Assembly: GCF_006438875.1 (NCBI RefSeq)
Contig: NZ_RCZH01000011.1
Span: 1,010 to 36,777 of the forward strand
Reading direction: 5' to 3'
From: Flavobacterium pectinovorum
Lineage (GTDB): Bacteria > Bacteroidota > Bacteroidia > Flavobacteriales > Flavobacteriaceae
Length of the DNA stretch: 35,768 nt
Every line of letters starts with the position of its first letter. The stretch's first letter is position 1. Below the pieces are notes generated by a model. That model was not told the origin of the DNA, did no database searches, and saw only the letters and a list, made by a program, of their open reading frames with translations. Positions 1 through 8,602 of the stretch are shown piece after piece. The translations under genes and the position numbers were made by a program.

Positions 1-421
1 TTGAAAGTTTTTTGTTGCTTTTGGGGTTTTGCTTGTTTTACGGGGGGTTGCCGCTAAGGCACTAAGACGCAAAGACTCATTTTGCTGGTGTTTTGGTTAA
101 TCGCGCAATCCCGATCCCGAAACTTCGGGACGGGAGCGAAGGCGCAGAGTTTTGGTTTTGCGGTGATTTTATCCCGGAAATTCTTCTGGAAACTGCTGCC
201 CTAGCCCCGATAGTAACGAAAATCCTTTTGCTTTTTCCTTTAAAAAGCAAAAGATTGTAGTGGATAGCGGGAAATAGCTCCTGATCTTATTCAAATTCAA
301 AGTCTGAAATCCCAAATTCCAAATCATATCTCTTTAATACCTCGCAGGTTTTCAAAGTCTGTCGGGTTGTATGAATAAAATTATCCTTCCTATATATAAT
401 GCAACTTACACCTATATAGTA
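1..421. other. Gene-free left edge made of repeat fragments
   Basis: I see no coding sequence here. The stretch is a patchwork of short flavobacterial repeat pieces: a 'ccgctaaggcactaagacgcaaag' type tract near 50-75, a TCCCGAaacTTCGGGA hairpin at 115-130, the structured element at 199-281 (listed separately), and at 342-370 a worn copy of the CAGGTTTT/ACCTGTCGGG repeat that is intact at 16422-16454. It lies downstream of the minus-strand oxidoreductase gene and so also serves as its 3' region, but no clear terminator with a T-run was found. Confidence 0.6.
199..281 (+). ncRNA. Structured repeat, copy 1 (Flavo-1-like candidate)
   Basis: An outer arm AGCCCCGAT pairs with AGCGGGA...AGCT, and an inner perfect helix CTTTTGCTTTTT / AAAAAGCAAAAG closes on a few bases. 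A second copy at 16535-16614 keeps the outer arms and the AATCCTTTTG / CAAAAGATT shoulders but has a quite different inner helix that still pairs. That compensation argues for selection on an RNA (or hairpin DNA) structure. It resembles what I remember of the Flavo-1 RNA motif of flavobacteria; that name is from memory and unverified. Orientation is chosen so both copies read alike. It could instead be a mobile REP-like element. Confidence 0.55.
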
Positions 422-1426
422 TCACTTATTTAAAGTATCAAAAACTTCTTTTGTGATTTGAATACTTTTCAATTTAAGCTGATGATCGAAGATTGGGCTG
501 GTCACCATTAATTCATCTATTCTTGCGTAATCGATAAACTTTTTAAGATCTATTATCAACTGCTCTTTGTTTCCTGTAAAGGTACACGCAGTCATTTGAT
601 CTACATGAAAACGTTCTTCTTCGCCCATGATATCATCTAAGGATGGAACCGGTGGCTGAAGTCCTTTGCGATCACCGCGAATTAAGTTGAGAAACATTTG
701 ATACAAACTGGTGGATAGAAATTCCGCTTCCTCATTGGTATCTGCTGCTACGATATTGACACATGCCATAGTTTTGGGTTTGTCTAAAACATTAGATGCC
801 TGAAAATTTTCGCGGTAAAATTCGAAAGCCTGTATCATTTGGCGTGGTGCAAAATGTCCGGCAAAGGCATACGGTAATCCGTATGCAGCGGCAAGGGCGG
901 CACTTTCCATACTTGAGCCTAGAATCCAGATTGGCACATTTGTACCTTCGGCTGGAAAAGCGCGAACTTTTGCTGTTGCGTTTTCTGCTGAAAAGTAATC
1001 TTGTAGTTTGGTTACATTTTGAGGAAATCGCTGCGCTTGCTCGAAAAAATCTTTTCGGATTGCTTCTGCAGTTGGCTGATCTGTTCCGGGCGCTCTTCCT
1101 AATCCTAAGTCAATTCTATTTGGATAAAGTGTTTCTAAGGTTCCGAATTGCTCGGCTACGATTAAGGGAGAATGATTCGGCAACATTATTCCGCCTGAAC
1201 CTACACGAATATTTTTTGTCTGGCTTGCGATATAGCCTATTAAAACTACTGTTGCTGAACTGGCGACATGTGCCATGTTATGATGTTCTGCAAGCCAAAA
1301 ACGCTTGTATCCTAATTGATCTGCGAGTTGCGCTATGTCTTTTGTTTTTTGAAATGTTTCTGTGGCGTTGCTATCCTGAGTGATGATAGCGAGCTCAAGT
1401 AAAGAGACTGAAATTGGGTTTTTCAT
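422..1426 (-). CDS. LLM-class flavin-dependent oxidoreductase (luciferase-like)
   Basis: A 334-residue protein of the bacterial luciferase-like monooxygenase fold, a TIM barrel using reduced flavin. Family marks are FWLAEHHNM near residue 43, the VGSGGIMLPNHSPL segment near 76, and EQFGTLETLYPNRIDLGLGRAPGTD near 92, all typical of the YhbW/MsnO8-like branch rather than of true light-producing luciferase. It has no signal peptide and should be cytosolic. The substrate cannot be read from sequence. The ATG at 1426 has a TAnnTTTG box 20-27 bases upstream. It stands alone: the next minus-strand gene begins more than 250 bases away. The family call is firm, the reaction is open. Confidence 0.9.
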   Translation of the reverse strand: MKNPISVSLLELAIITQDSNATETFQKTKDIAQLADQLGYKRFWLAEHHNMAHVASSATVVLIGYIASQTKNIRVGSGGIMLPNHSPLIVAEQFGTLETLYPNRIDLGLGRAPGTDQPTAEAIRKDFFEQAQRFPQNVTKLQDYFSAENATAKVRAFPAEGTNVPIWILGSSMESAALAAAYGLPYAFAGHFAPRQMIQAFEFYRENFQASNVLDKPKTMACVNIVAADTNEEAEFLSTSLYQMFLNLIRGDRKGLQPPVPSLDDIMGEEERFHVDQMTACTFTGNKEQLIIDLKKFIDYARIDELMVTSPIFDHQLKLKSIQITKEVFDTLNK

Positions 1427-1445
1427 ATAAAAAAATGCTAGTATA

Positions 1446-1453
1446 CAAAATTA
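1446..1453 (-). promoter_or_regulatory. Putative -7 box for the LLM oxidoreductase
   Basis: Read on the minus strand this is TAATTTTG, an exact match to the Bacteroidota TAnnTTTG box, placed about 20 bases before the ATG. I could not find a convincing -33 TTG partner, so this rests on one box and position only. Confidence 0.4.
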
Positions 1454-1689
1454 ACTCATTTATACGGTTGCCTTTTCTTTTCTACTGTTAATAGAATTAT
1501 AATATTTATCTGCTATCTCAAAACACTTAAAAACAAGCGCATTGTAATAATTAATTACACTTTTACAATAACAAAACTAAATTCAATCGGAAATAAAAAC
1601 CACTTACTTAGTTTCGAAAACATTGTTTACGTTACCCGTTTTTTAGCTATTGTTTTATTTTGCTCTGGTTCTTTATTCTTTACTTACAC

Positions 1690-2922
1690 TCACTTCAACT
1701 GAATTGTAATTAATTTATGCTTTGTTTTTCCGTCACTTGAAATTTTAAAATCAGGAGAATTTGCTTCTACTTCAAATTTTGAAGGTGTATCAACTAATAA
1801 TGAAATAGCACGATATCTAAATGTTTCGGGGATTTCAGGAAGTTCAATTGTTACTAGACCTTCTTTATTATTTTGCTCGTAATTGATTTTGATTCTGTCA
1901 CGCAGCCAGATATATTCGTAAACTTCCTGCCACGGCGCCATCCAGATACTATCATCTCCTTTTGCTCCATATTTGTCGGCAATAGTTGTCATGTAATATT
2001 TAAAATCCTGAAAACGCATGCTCAATGACCACAAATTTTGGTTTCCAACTCCGTGAGTAAATTCGTTATACCAAACCGGATTTTCCGATTTTGCGACCGC
2101 TTCTATCGTTTTTAGATAATTATCCATTGTTTGAAATCCAATTGTATCATTTGAACTATGTATAAAAGTCCTCGCATAAATCATTTTATCAAGATTTACT
2201 TTTTCTTTCACATTTATTGTTGGTCCTGAGCCCACATAAGAAGCTACCGAAAAAGATCCATTTGCAAGTGCGTCTCTTTCATATTCCAGTTGGTATCCGG
2301 GATCGCTTTCGCCACCAGGAACCACAAACTGCGACATGGTAAATCCTAAATTTTGTTTTATAGAAGTTGTATTTTCAGTCACTTCGGTCAAAAAATTTGT
2401 GCCGTGTTTGGTTGCATGATGAAAGCCGTGATTCAAAACATCCCAACCTGTATCGTACATTTCTTTTACTTCTGCCCACGAAAGATGGCCGCGTGAAGCC
2501 GAAAAATCTCCAATTGCAGCACCGTTAATAGCCAAACCTAATTTAAAGGGTATTTTATTCCCAAGACCATTTGTATAATAAAGTCCTTTTGAAGTTGTTC
2601 CGTCTCCTCCCTGATCATATTTCCATTCGCTAATCATTCGTCCACTTATTTTTCCTCCATTCAATAAAGGAAAAGCGGTTAGATAAGTCGATCGATATCC
2701 ATCATCAACGGTAAAACTATAAGCCAAATGTTTATTGAATTTTAAAGCGGAAGTTTGAATTTTGGCTTTCTCAATTGTCTTTAGTTTTATTTTAAATGAA
2801 ATTAGTTTCGGCTTTAAGGAATCTACTTTAAGATTTGAATTGTTTGCTGAGCAAAGAAACATTCCGTTGATAAGAAGAACGGTCAATAAAAATATTTTTA
2901 TTCGTAGTTGTGGTATTTTCAT
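1690..2922 (-). CDS. Secreted polysaccharide-deacetylase-like (NodB-fold) protein
   Basis: 410 residues. A hydrophobic N-terminus (about 8-24) suggests export; it lacks a clean lipobox before Cys24. NodB-fold marks are FTVDDG at 70-75, with Asp73/Asp74 in the place of the catalytic and metal Asp, and HGFHH at 165-169, matching the HxxxH metal pair. Carbohydrate esterase family 4 enzymes remove acetyl groups from sugars using a divalent metal. The later motifs are hard to place: the middle has long insertions and a PWQEVYEYIWLRDRI segment near 340 typical of large NodB-like proteins in Bacteroidota. The last ~60 residues look like a beta-rich accessory domain. Substrate unknown. Lone gene; promoter not evident. 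Confidence 0.7.
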   Translation of the reverse strand: MKIPQLRIKIFLLTVLLINGMFLCSANNSNLKVDSLKPKLISFKIKLKTIEKAKIQTSALKFNKHLAYSFTVDDGYRSTYLTAFPLLNGGKISGRMISEWKYDQGGDGTTSKGLYYTNGLGNKIPFKLGLAINGAAIGDFSASRGHLSWAEVKEMYDTGWDVLNHGFHHATKHGTNFLTEVTENTTSIKQNLGFTMSQFVVPGGESDPGYQLEYERDALANGSFSVASYVGSGPTINVKEKVNLDKMIYARTFIHSSNDTIGFQTMDNYLKTIEAVAKSENPVWYNEFTHGVGNQNLWSLSMRFQDFKYYMTTIADKYGAKGDDSIWMAPWQEVYEYIWLRDRIKINYEQNNKEGLVTIELPEIPETFRYRAISLLVDTPSKFEVEANSPDFKISSDGKTKHKLITIQLK

Positions 2923-3135
2923 TTGAAATAGCTGATTTAGAGTTTCTAAAGATACATTTCTTTAAAAAAGATCGCCTAAAAAAAATGATATTTCAATAGT
3001 TCAAAATTGTATTTAACGATATATAATAATTCTCATCACGCAAAATTCAAACAAATCTTTTATAATCAACACTTTACAAATAAGGCATATGGTTTGTTAT
3101 CTCTTAAATATTCAAAAAACTCAAACTATCTTATC

Positions 3136-3927
3136 ATGTACCTATCTAATACAAAAACCATTGTGTTTATTACGGGAGCATTTGTGAGTCATTCTTGCTG
3201 GCAGGAATGGATTGTTTTTTTTGAAGGTAAAGGATATAAAACCGTTGCTCCGCCGTGGCCTTATAAAAATGAATTGGCCGAAACTTTAAGAGGTGAACAT
3301 CCTAATTCTAAAATTGCGCAACTACGCCTCAATACCTTACTTGATTATTATACTGAGATTATCGAAAAACTACCTGAAAAACCTATTCTAATTGGTCATT
3401 CTTATGGAGGGCTTTTGACACAATTATTGGTTCAAAAAGAACTTGCCGCTGCGGGAATCTGCATTCATTCTGTTCCGCCACGAGGTGTTATTAGCACAAG
3501 TTTTTCATTTTATAAAGCTATCTGGAAACCTCTTGGGTATTTTTCTTCTTCAAAAAAAACATATTTAATGTCGTTTAAGGAATGGCAATATGCATTTACA
3601 AACGGAATGTCTTTTGAGGAACAAAAGGAATCTTACGAAAAACTGGTAATTCCCGAATCTAAGCTGGCAATGCGAGATGTATTGTCTAATAAAGCTAAAA
3701 TTAATTTTAAAAAACTACATGTACCCATACTTTTTTTATCGGGTTCTAATGACAATATTATACCGTCGTCTCTCAATTATTCTAATTTTAAGAAGTACAA
3801 AAACCTGCATTCTATAACGTGCTATAAAGAATTTGAAAATAGAAATCACTTTGTTCTGGGACAATTGAACTGGAAGGAAACTGCCGATTTTATCGTTAAC
3901 TGGCTGGAGAAAATTAACTTAATTTAA
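3136..3927 (+). CDS. Alpha/beta hydrolase
   Basis: I use the ATG at 3136 (263 residues), because the longer reading frame from TTG at 3007 adds residues unlike the family and the hydrolase fold starts directly with TIVFITGAFVSHSCW. The nucleophile elbow is GHSYGG with Ser89, the acid is probably Asp206 in SGSNDNIIP, and the base His238 in NRNHF. This gives a complete Ser-Asp-His triad. The size and the GAFVSHSCW loop resemble small esterase/lipase-like hydrolases of unknown substrate. No signal peptide, so cytosolic. Its stop overlaps the stop of the convergent response-regulator gene by nine bases, so no terminator separates the two. Confidence 0.8.
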   Translation: MYLSNTKTIVFITGAFVSHSCWQEWIVFFEGKGYKTVAPPWPYKNELAETLRGEHPNSKIAQLRLNTLLDYYTEIIEKLPEKPILIGHSYGGLLTQLLVQKELAAAGICIHSVPPRGVISTSFSFYKAIWKPLGYFSSSKKTYLMSFKEWQYAFTNGMSFEEQKESYEKLVIPESKLAMRDVLSNKAKINFKKLHVPILFLSGSNDNIIPSSLNYSNFKKYKNLHSITCYKEFENRNHFVLGQLNWKETADFIVNWLEKINLI

Positions 3928-5901
3928 TTCTCTCTTGATTTCCAGTTTTTTGATTTTTGAATTCAATGTTGAAGGATGTATATCCAGAATCTCTGCCGCA
4001 CCACCTGTTCCTGATATTTTTCCGTTGCATTTTTTCAGAATGTACAAAATATAATCCCGTTCGTTTTCCAGAATAGTTTTAATCGAAAATGATTCATTTA
4101 CCTGATCAGGATGCATTCTTGATGATGACGAAAATTCAATTTCTTTAATCGTATTTCCATCTGTCAGCAAAATGGCACGTTGAATTACGTGTTCTAATTC
4201 TCTAATATTCCCCGGCCAATTGTAATTCATAATCTGCTGTAATGCATCTTCAGAAAGGACGGGCGTTTTTCTACCCATTTTCTCACTGTAGACTTGCATA
4301 AAATAACGCGCTAATTCCGGAATATCTTCTTTTCGCTTTTTTAATGGCGGAACCAAAATTGGAAAAACATGCAGACGATAATACAAATCCATTCTAAATC
4401 GTCCACAGGCAACCTCTTCTTCTAAGTTTTTATTGGTAGCGGCAATAATTCTAACATCTATTTTCAATGGAGCTTTTCCTCCAATACGTTCAATTTCTCT
4501 TTCCTGCAAAACACGCAAAAGCTTAACCTGAAGTTCAAGCGGCATCTCTCCTATTTCGTCTAAAAAAATAGTTCCTCCATCAGCCAATTCAAACTTACCA
4601 ATTCGTTTGTCTAATGCTCCGGTAAAAGCACCTCTTTCGTGTCCAAAAAGCAATGATTCAGCGAGATTTTCAGGAATTGCTCCACAATTTATAATCACCA
4701 GAGGTTTGTCTTTTCGAGGAGAAAGTGCATGAATGCTTTGAGCTATCTTTTCTTTTCCTGTTCCGCTTTCGCCCAAAACCAAAACGGAAGTATCAGAGGG
4801 AGCGACTTTTCTAATATAATCAAAAACAGTTATCATTTGGCTGCTGTTTCCTATTATCCCTTCAAAACCAATGGCTCTTTTTTCAGAACTTGAACTCTTA
4901 CTTACGGTCTCTTTTTTGACTTTTTCATCCACATTCAAAACTTCTCCTGAATAGGCTTTATTAATAAACTGGAGCAGATTATTTTCTAAATTGGATAGTA
5001 ATTTTAAATTTTCATCTGAATATATACTGAAGTTTCGGCTGTAAAAAGTAAAATAAAATCTTTGTACTGATGCGATTGTAATGGGGAAAACTAAATACGA
5101 TTTGATTCCGAAATTATGAGCTACTAAACTTTTTATTGGCGCTTCCTGAAAATTATTAATCAAAGATTCTTCACTATATATAATAGGTTTGCTATCTTGT
5201 TTTGATTTTTTATAAGTCTCATTTAATTCTTTTATCGAAATATCAGCTATTTTAGATAATTTTTCTGCACTGATAATTTGATAATCGTCTATGTTTTTTC
5301 GCATAATACCCAAATTATCATAATGGGTTGTATTGACAAAACCAACTTCCAGATAATCAAACGAAATAAACGATTGCAATTTTTTTGCTAATGCCAATAA
5401 GCTTCCCTCCCATTTCAAATCTGAATTTACAATTTCGTTAATCCCGTTTTGAAGCTGTAATTGTTGTAATAACTGTGACTCTAAGCTATATTCCTGACGA
5501 TAAAAAGCAATTTCTAATGTGGTTAGAACATCTTGTTCCCTAAATGGTTTTACTATAAATCCATACGGTTCTGTAGTTTTTGCCTGATCTAAAATACTTT
5601 TACTTGAATTTGCCGAGATAAAGATGAATCCAATATGTTTTTCTTTTAAAATTTGAGCCAGTTCGATCCCGTTTCTAGTTCCTTTTAGCATGATATCCAA
5701 AAAAACCAAATTTGGTTTTACACTTTCAATTTGTTCCAAAGCCTGATCTACAGAACGTGCAATTCCGGTTACCTCATAATTTGCCTTTTCAAGAATTAAT
5801 TGCAAATCATGTGCTTCAATAAATTGATCTTCAACAATTAAAATTTGCTTTTTAAAGGCTGTTTCAGATGTATTATTTGTTCCGCAGGAAACCGTTCTCA
5901 T
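3919..5901 (-). CDS. Sigma-54-activator response regulator with central GAF-like region
   Basis: 660 residues, NtrC-type. A receiver domain fills about 18-135 with acidic Glu24/Asp25, phospho-acceptor Asp69 (LVFLDIML) and Lys118. Residues ~155-315 form an extra region that looks like a GAF-type sensor domain. The AAA+ sigma-54 activation domain (~345-580) has Walker A GESGTGKE at 377-384, the sigma-54 contact loop GAFTGA at 424-429 and Walker B TIFLDEIGEM from 444. A Fis-type helix-turn-helix is at the C-terminus (GGAAEILDIHPSTLNSKI). It should therefore switch on sigma-54 promoters on phosphorylation. It is divergent from the TPR kinase at 6110, a possible partner; the GAF-like insert is unusual for this class. 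Confidence 0.9.
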   Translation of the reverse strand: MRTVSCGTNNTSETAFKKQILIVEDQFIEAHDLQLILEKANYEVTGIARSVDQALEQIESVKPNLVFLDIMLKGTRNGIELAQILKEKHIGFIFISANSSKSILDQAKTTEPYGFIVKPFREQDVLTTLEIAFYRQEYSLESQLLQQLQLQNGINEIVNSDLKWEGSLLALAKKLQSFISFDYLEVGFVNTTHYDNLGIMRKNIDDYQIISAEKLSKIADISIKELNETYKKSKQDSKPIIYSEESLINNFQEAPIKSLVAHNFGIKSYLVFPITIASVQRFYFTFYSRNFSIYSDENLKLLSNLENNLLQFINKAYSGEVLNVDEKVKKETVSKSSSSEKRAIGFEGIIGNSSQMITVFDYIRKVAPSDTSVLVLGESGTGKEKIAQSIHALSPRKDKPLVIINCGAIPENLAESLLFGHERGAFTGALDKRIGKFELADGGTIFLDEIGEMPLELQVKLLRVLQEREIERIGGKAPLKIDVRIIAATNKNLEEEVACGRFRMDLYYRLHVFPILVPPLKKRKEDIPELARYFMQVYSEKMGRKTPVLSEDALQQIMNYNWPGNIRELEHVIQRAILLTDGNTIKEIEFSSSSRMHPDQVNESFSIKTILENERDYILYILKKCNGKISGTGGAAEILDIHPSTLNSKIKKLEIKRELN

Positions 5902-5985
5902 AATTGTGGTATTTTTAGTGTTACAATCGACGCAATATAGTGGTATAAAATTAGTTAATTATCCGAAGTAAAACTGTTATTTTTC

Positions 5986-5993
5986 CAAATATA
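5986..5993 (-). promoter_or_regulatory. Putative -7 box for the 660-residue regulator
   Basis: Minus-strand TATATTTG, an exact TAnnTTTG match, about 85 bases before the regulator's ATG at 5901. No clear -33 element. It lies in the 208-base divergent gap shared with the histidine kinase, whose own box is at 6062-6069. Confidence 0.4.
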
Positions 5994-6061
5994 AATCATA
6001 AAAAAATGCTTTTATGTGAATTTTCCTGATATTATTTTAAAAATCCGGATTCGATTATCTC

Positions 6062-6069
6062 TATATTTG
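6062..6069 (+). promoter_or_regulatory. Putative -7 box for the TPR histidine kinase
   Basis: TATATTTG matches the Bacteroidota TAnnTTTG box and sits 41-48 bases before the ATG at 6110. It is the same octamer as the box facing the other way at 5986-5993, so the divergent pair could be fired by the same sigma factor. Confidence 0.45.
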
Positions 6070-6109
6070 TTGGGTGCCAAACCACTAACAGTTTAATCGT
6101 AAACCAAAT

Positions 6110-8551
6110 ATGAAACAATTGTATTCTCTCTTTTTTATGCTCTTTATTTTATTTCAATCTTCGGCACAAACTTCGCCTTCTGTAAGCAAATATGATTTAA
6201 AGAAAAAGCGACTTTTGATTCAGGCTTGTTCCATGTATTTGTACAATTCAAATCAAGGTGCCATAGATGTTGACAGCTCAGTGGTTCTAGCCTGCAAAGC
6301 TTACAAATTACCTGTTTCTCTGGCTTATGATGAAAGTTTTAATAATGGTTCTGTTTTGATTGGAAGTGATCTAATCGAAAAAGGAAACATCAATTCCGTC
6401 CACCGACTTTTAACGAAATCAATAAATGAAGATCAAATCAAATTACGTCTTCAACTAGGAAACTTTTATCTTTTTAAACCCGGAACAAAACGAGAAGATC
6501 TTCAAAATGCATTCGTATATATTAAGGACGCAATTGATATCAGTAATCAATTAAATATAAAAAAATGGCAACATCAAAGTTTACTGTTACTAGGTAAATA
6601 CTATTTTCAGGCCGGTAATTTGCCTGAAAGTAAAAAATGCTTTTTGCAGGTTAGTAATGAATGCCGAAAAGAAAAGGATCAGCTTGGTCTTGCAGATGCT
6701 CTCGACGTTTACGGAACTTTTTTGTCTAATCTTGATCCCGAAAAAGAAAAAATTCTCGAAGAAGCTATTTCTCTTTATGCCTCATTAGGTATGGAAGAAA
6801 AGAGAATAGAAAATTACATGAAGATTACGACTATTTATTTCTGGACAGGAAAAGTAAATGAGGCAAAAAAAAGATTGTATCAAAATTTGGTCGATCTGCG
6901 TAAAATTGGTTTTAAACACGAACAATTTGATGAAACTACGATTTCTTATATTGAATTGAATCAGTACAATATGAAAAATGCGCTGTACTATGCCTTAAAA
7001 AGTGTAAAACGAATGGAATCAGAAAAGGATTATACTCTGGCTGATGTTTTTTATATTCGTTTGGGCAATGTTTACAATGTAATTGGGTATAATGAGACAG
7101 CCCTGGATTTGTATAAAAAAAGTATTGAGTTTGGACAAAAAGGTTTAAACAGCGGCCATTGGTATAGAAGCTTTTTAAGTGCTGTTTCGGCCTTGTCAAT
7201 AAAAGGTAAAAACAAAGAAGCAATTAATTATATCAATTCAATGACGGTCAATTACCCGCCAAAGAATGCTTTTGATAAAATGATGCTTGCTTATACAAAG
7301 GCTAATTGTTATGCTGCATTAAAGAATTATAATTTGGCCGAGAAAAACTTTAAGGAAATCGATATTTATTCAGCCCAATTAATTACTCCTGAAACCGTCA
7401 AGGAAGTTATATCGTGTTATACCTCTGCAGCTTATTTTTATGCCACTATACATCAGGCAAAAAAAGCCCAGTCCTACGCAGACAAAGCTACCGCATTATC
7501 AAAAAAATATAAAACGCAGTCTAATAAAGATAATCTTGAAATAGCATTATTTTTAATCGATTCTCTTAATGGAAATTACCGTTCGTCTATTGTGCATTTT
7601 CAGAATTTTAAAAAAATAAGCGATTCGATTCATGGCACATCCAAAAACAAACAAATAGAAGAACTGAAAATTGAATATGAAACTAAAAATAAAGAACAAA
7701 AAATAAAGCTTTTAAATGATCAGTCCATCTTACAGAAAAGTGAATTGCAAAAATCAAAACTCCTTAATAATTTATCGATTTGGAGTTTGATTTTATTACT
7801 GATTACAGTTGGTTTACTATACAATCGCTATCGTTTAAAACAACGAAATCATGCTAAACTTGAACTCAAAGAAAAAGAAATCAAACAGAAAAATACTAAT
7901 CTAAGGCATTTACTCGATGAAAAAGAATGGCTTTTGAAAGAGATTCATCATCGTGTAAAAAACAATCTTCAAACGGTAATAAGTCTGTTGAATTCTCAAT
8001 CTGCTTATTTGGATAATGATATGGCTTTATCCGCAATCAAAAACAGTCAGCATCGAATTCATTCCATGTCTTTAATTCATCAAAAATTGTATAATTCTGA
8101 GAATATTTCGACGATAAATATGCCCAATTATATTAAGGAATTAGTTGAATATTTGAAAGAATCCTTTTCGCTCGGACAAAGAATTCGATTTGAAGTAAAA
8201 ATTGATCCATTAGAATTAGACGTTGCACAGGCAGTTCCGCTTGGGCTAATTTTGAATGAAGCAATTACCAATTCTATAAAATATGCTTTCCCTGAAGACC
8301 GTACGGGAATGATTTACGTAACGCTTGAAAAAATCTCGGAAAACAAATATCTGCTCACAATTTCAGATAACGGAATTGGTATTGATGCTGATTTTAGCAG
8401 TAAAAAAATCAATTCCTTCGGGATGAGTTTAATAAAAGGTTTGAGTGATGATTTGGATGCTAAATTCTCGATGGAAAATAATAACGGAACAATTCTGAAA
8501 ATTGAATTTTCGCAAGAATTTCCAATCAATCAAAAAAGTAGAACAATTTAA
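6110..8551 (+). CDS. TPR sensor histidine kinase (HisKA_2 type)
   Basis: 813 residues. A signal peptide (about 1-20, ending SSAQ) is followed by a long periplasmic-side helical array of TPR-like repeats (~90-480), a coiled coil, a single membrane helix near 556-575 (LSIWSLILLLITVGLLY), a second coiled coil, and a kinase core. The phospho-acceptor helix is HisKA_2: EIHHRVKNNLQ with His613/His614. The ATPase has the N box NEAITNSIKYAF and the G1 box ISDNGIGID. This architecture is common in Bacteroidota for sensing through periplasmic TPRs. The second sigma-54-type regulator starts 51 bases after it on the same strand and is its most likely partner; a related regulator lies divergently upstream. 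Signal unknown. Confidence 0.9.
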   Translation: MKQLYSLFFMLFILFQSSAQTSPSVSKYDLKKKRLLIQACSMYLYNSNQGAIDVDSSVVLACKAYKLPVSLAYDESFNNGSVLIGSDLIEKGNINSVHRLLTKSINEDQIKLRLQLGNFYLFKPGTKREDLQNAFVYIKDAIDISNQLNIKKWQHQSLLLLGKYYFQAGNLPESKKCFLQVSNECRKEKDQLGLADALDVYGTFLSNLDPEKEKILEEAISLYASLGMEEKRIENYMKITTIYFWTGKVNEAKKRLYQNLVDLRKIGFKHEQFDETTISYIELNQYNMKNALYYALKSVKRMESEKDYTLADVFYIRLGNVYNVIGYNETALDLYKKSIEFGQKGLNSGHWYRSFLSAVSALSIKGKNKEAINYINSMTVNYPPKNAFDKMMLAYTKANCYAALKNYNLAEKNFKEIDIYSAQLITPETVKEVISCYTSAAYFYATIHQAKKAQSYADKATALSKKYKTQSNKDNLEIALFLIDSLNGNYRSSIVHFQNFKKISDSIHGTSKNKQIEELKIEYETKNKEQKIKLLNDQSILQKSELQKSKLLNNLSIWSLILLLITVGLLYNRYRLKQRNHAKLELKEKEIKQKNTNLRHLLDEKEWLLKEIHHRVKNNLQTVISLLNSQSAYLDNDMALSAIKNSQHRIHSMSLIHQKLYNSENISTINMPNYIKELVEYLKESFSLGQRIRFEVKIDPLELDVAQAVPLGLILNEAITNSIKYAFPEDRTGMIYVTLEKISENKYLLTISDNGIGIDADFSSKKINSFGMSLIKGLSDDLDAKFSMENNNGTILKIEFSQEFPINQKSRTI

Positions 8552-8602
8552 ATCCTAAATTTGTATCTCACAAATCAATTTCGATTGAAGACTTTTCCTC
8601 AA

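Noticed and set aside
796..1383. 195-codon plus-strand frame inside the LLM oxidoreductase
   Set aside because: It lies fully on the opposite strand of a well-supported gene, resembles no family and is biased as an antisense shadow.
3007..3135. N-terminal extension of the hydrolase from TTG
   Set aside because: The hydrolase fold begins right after the ATG at 3136, and the extension has no family match.
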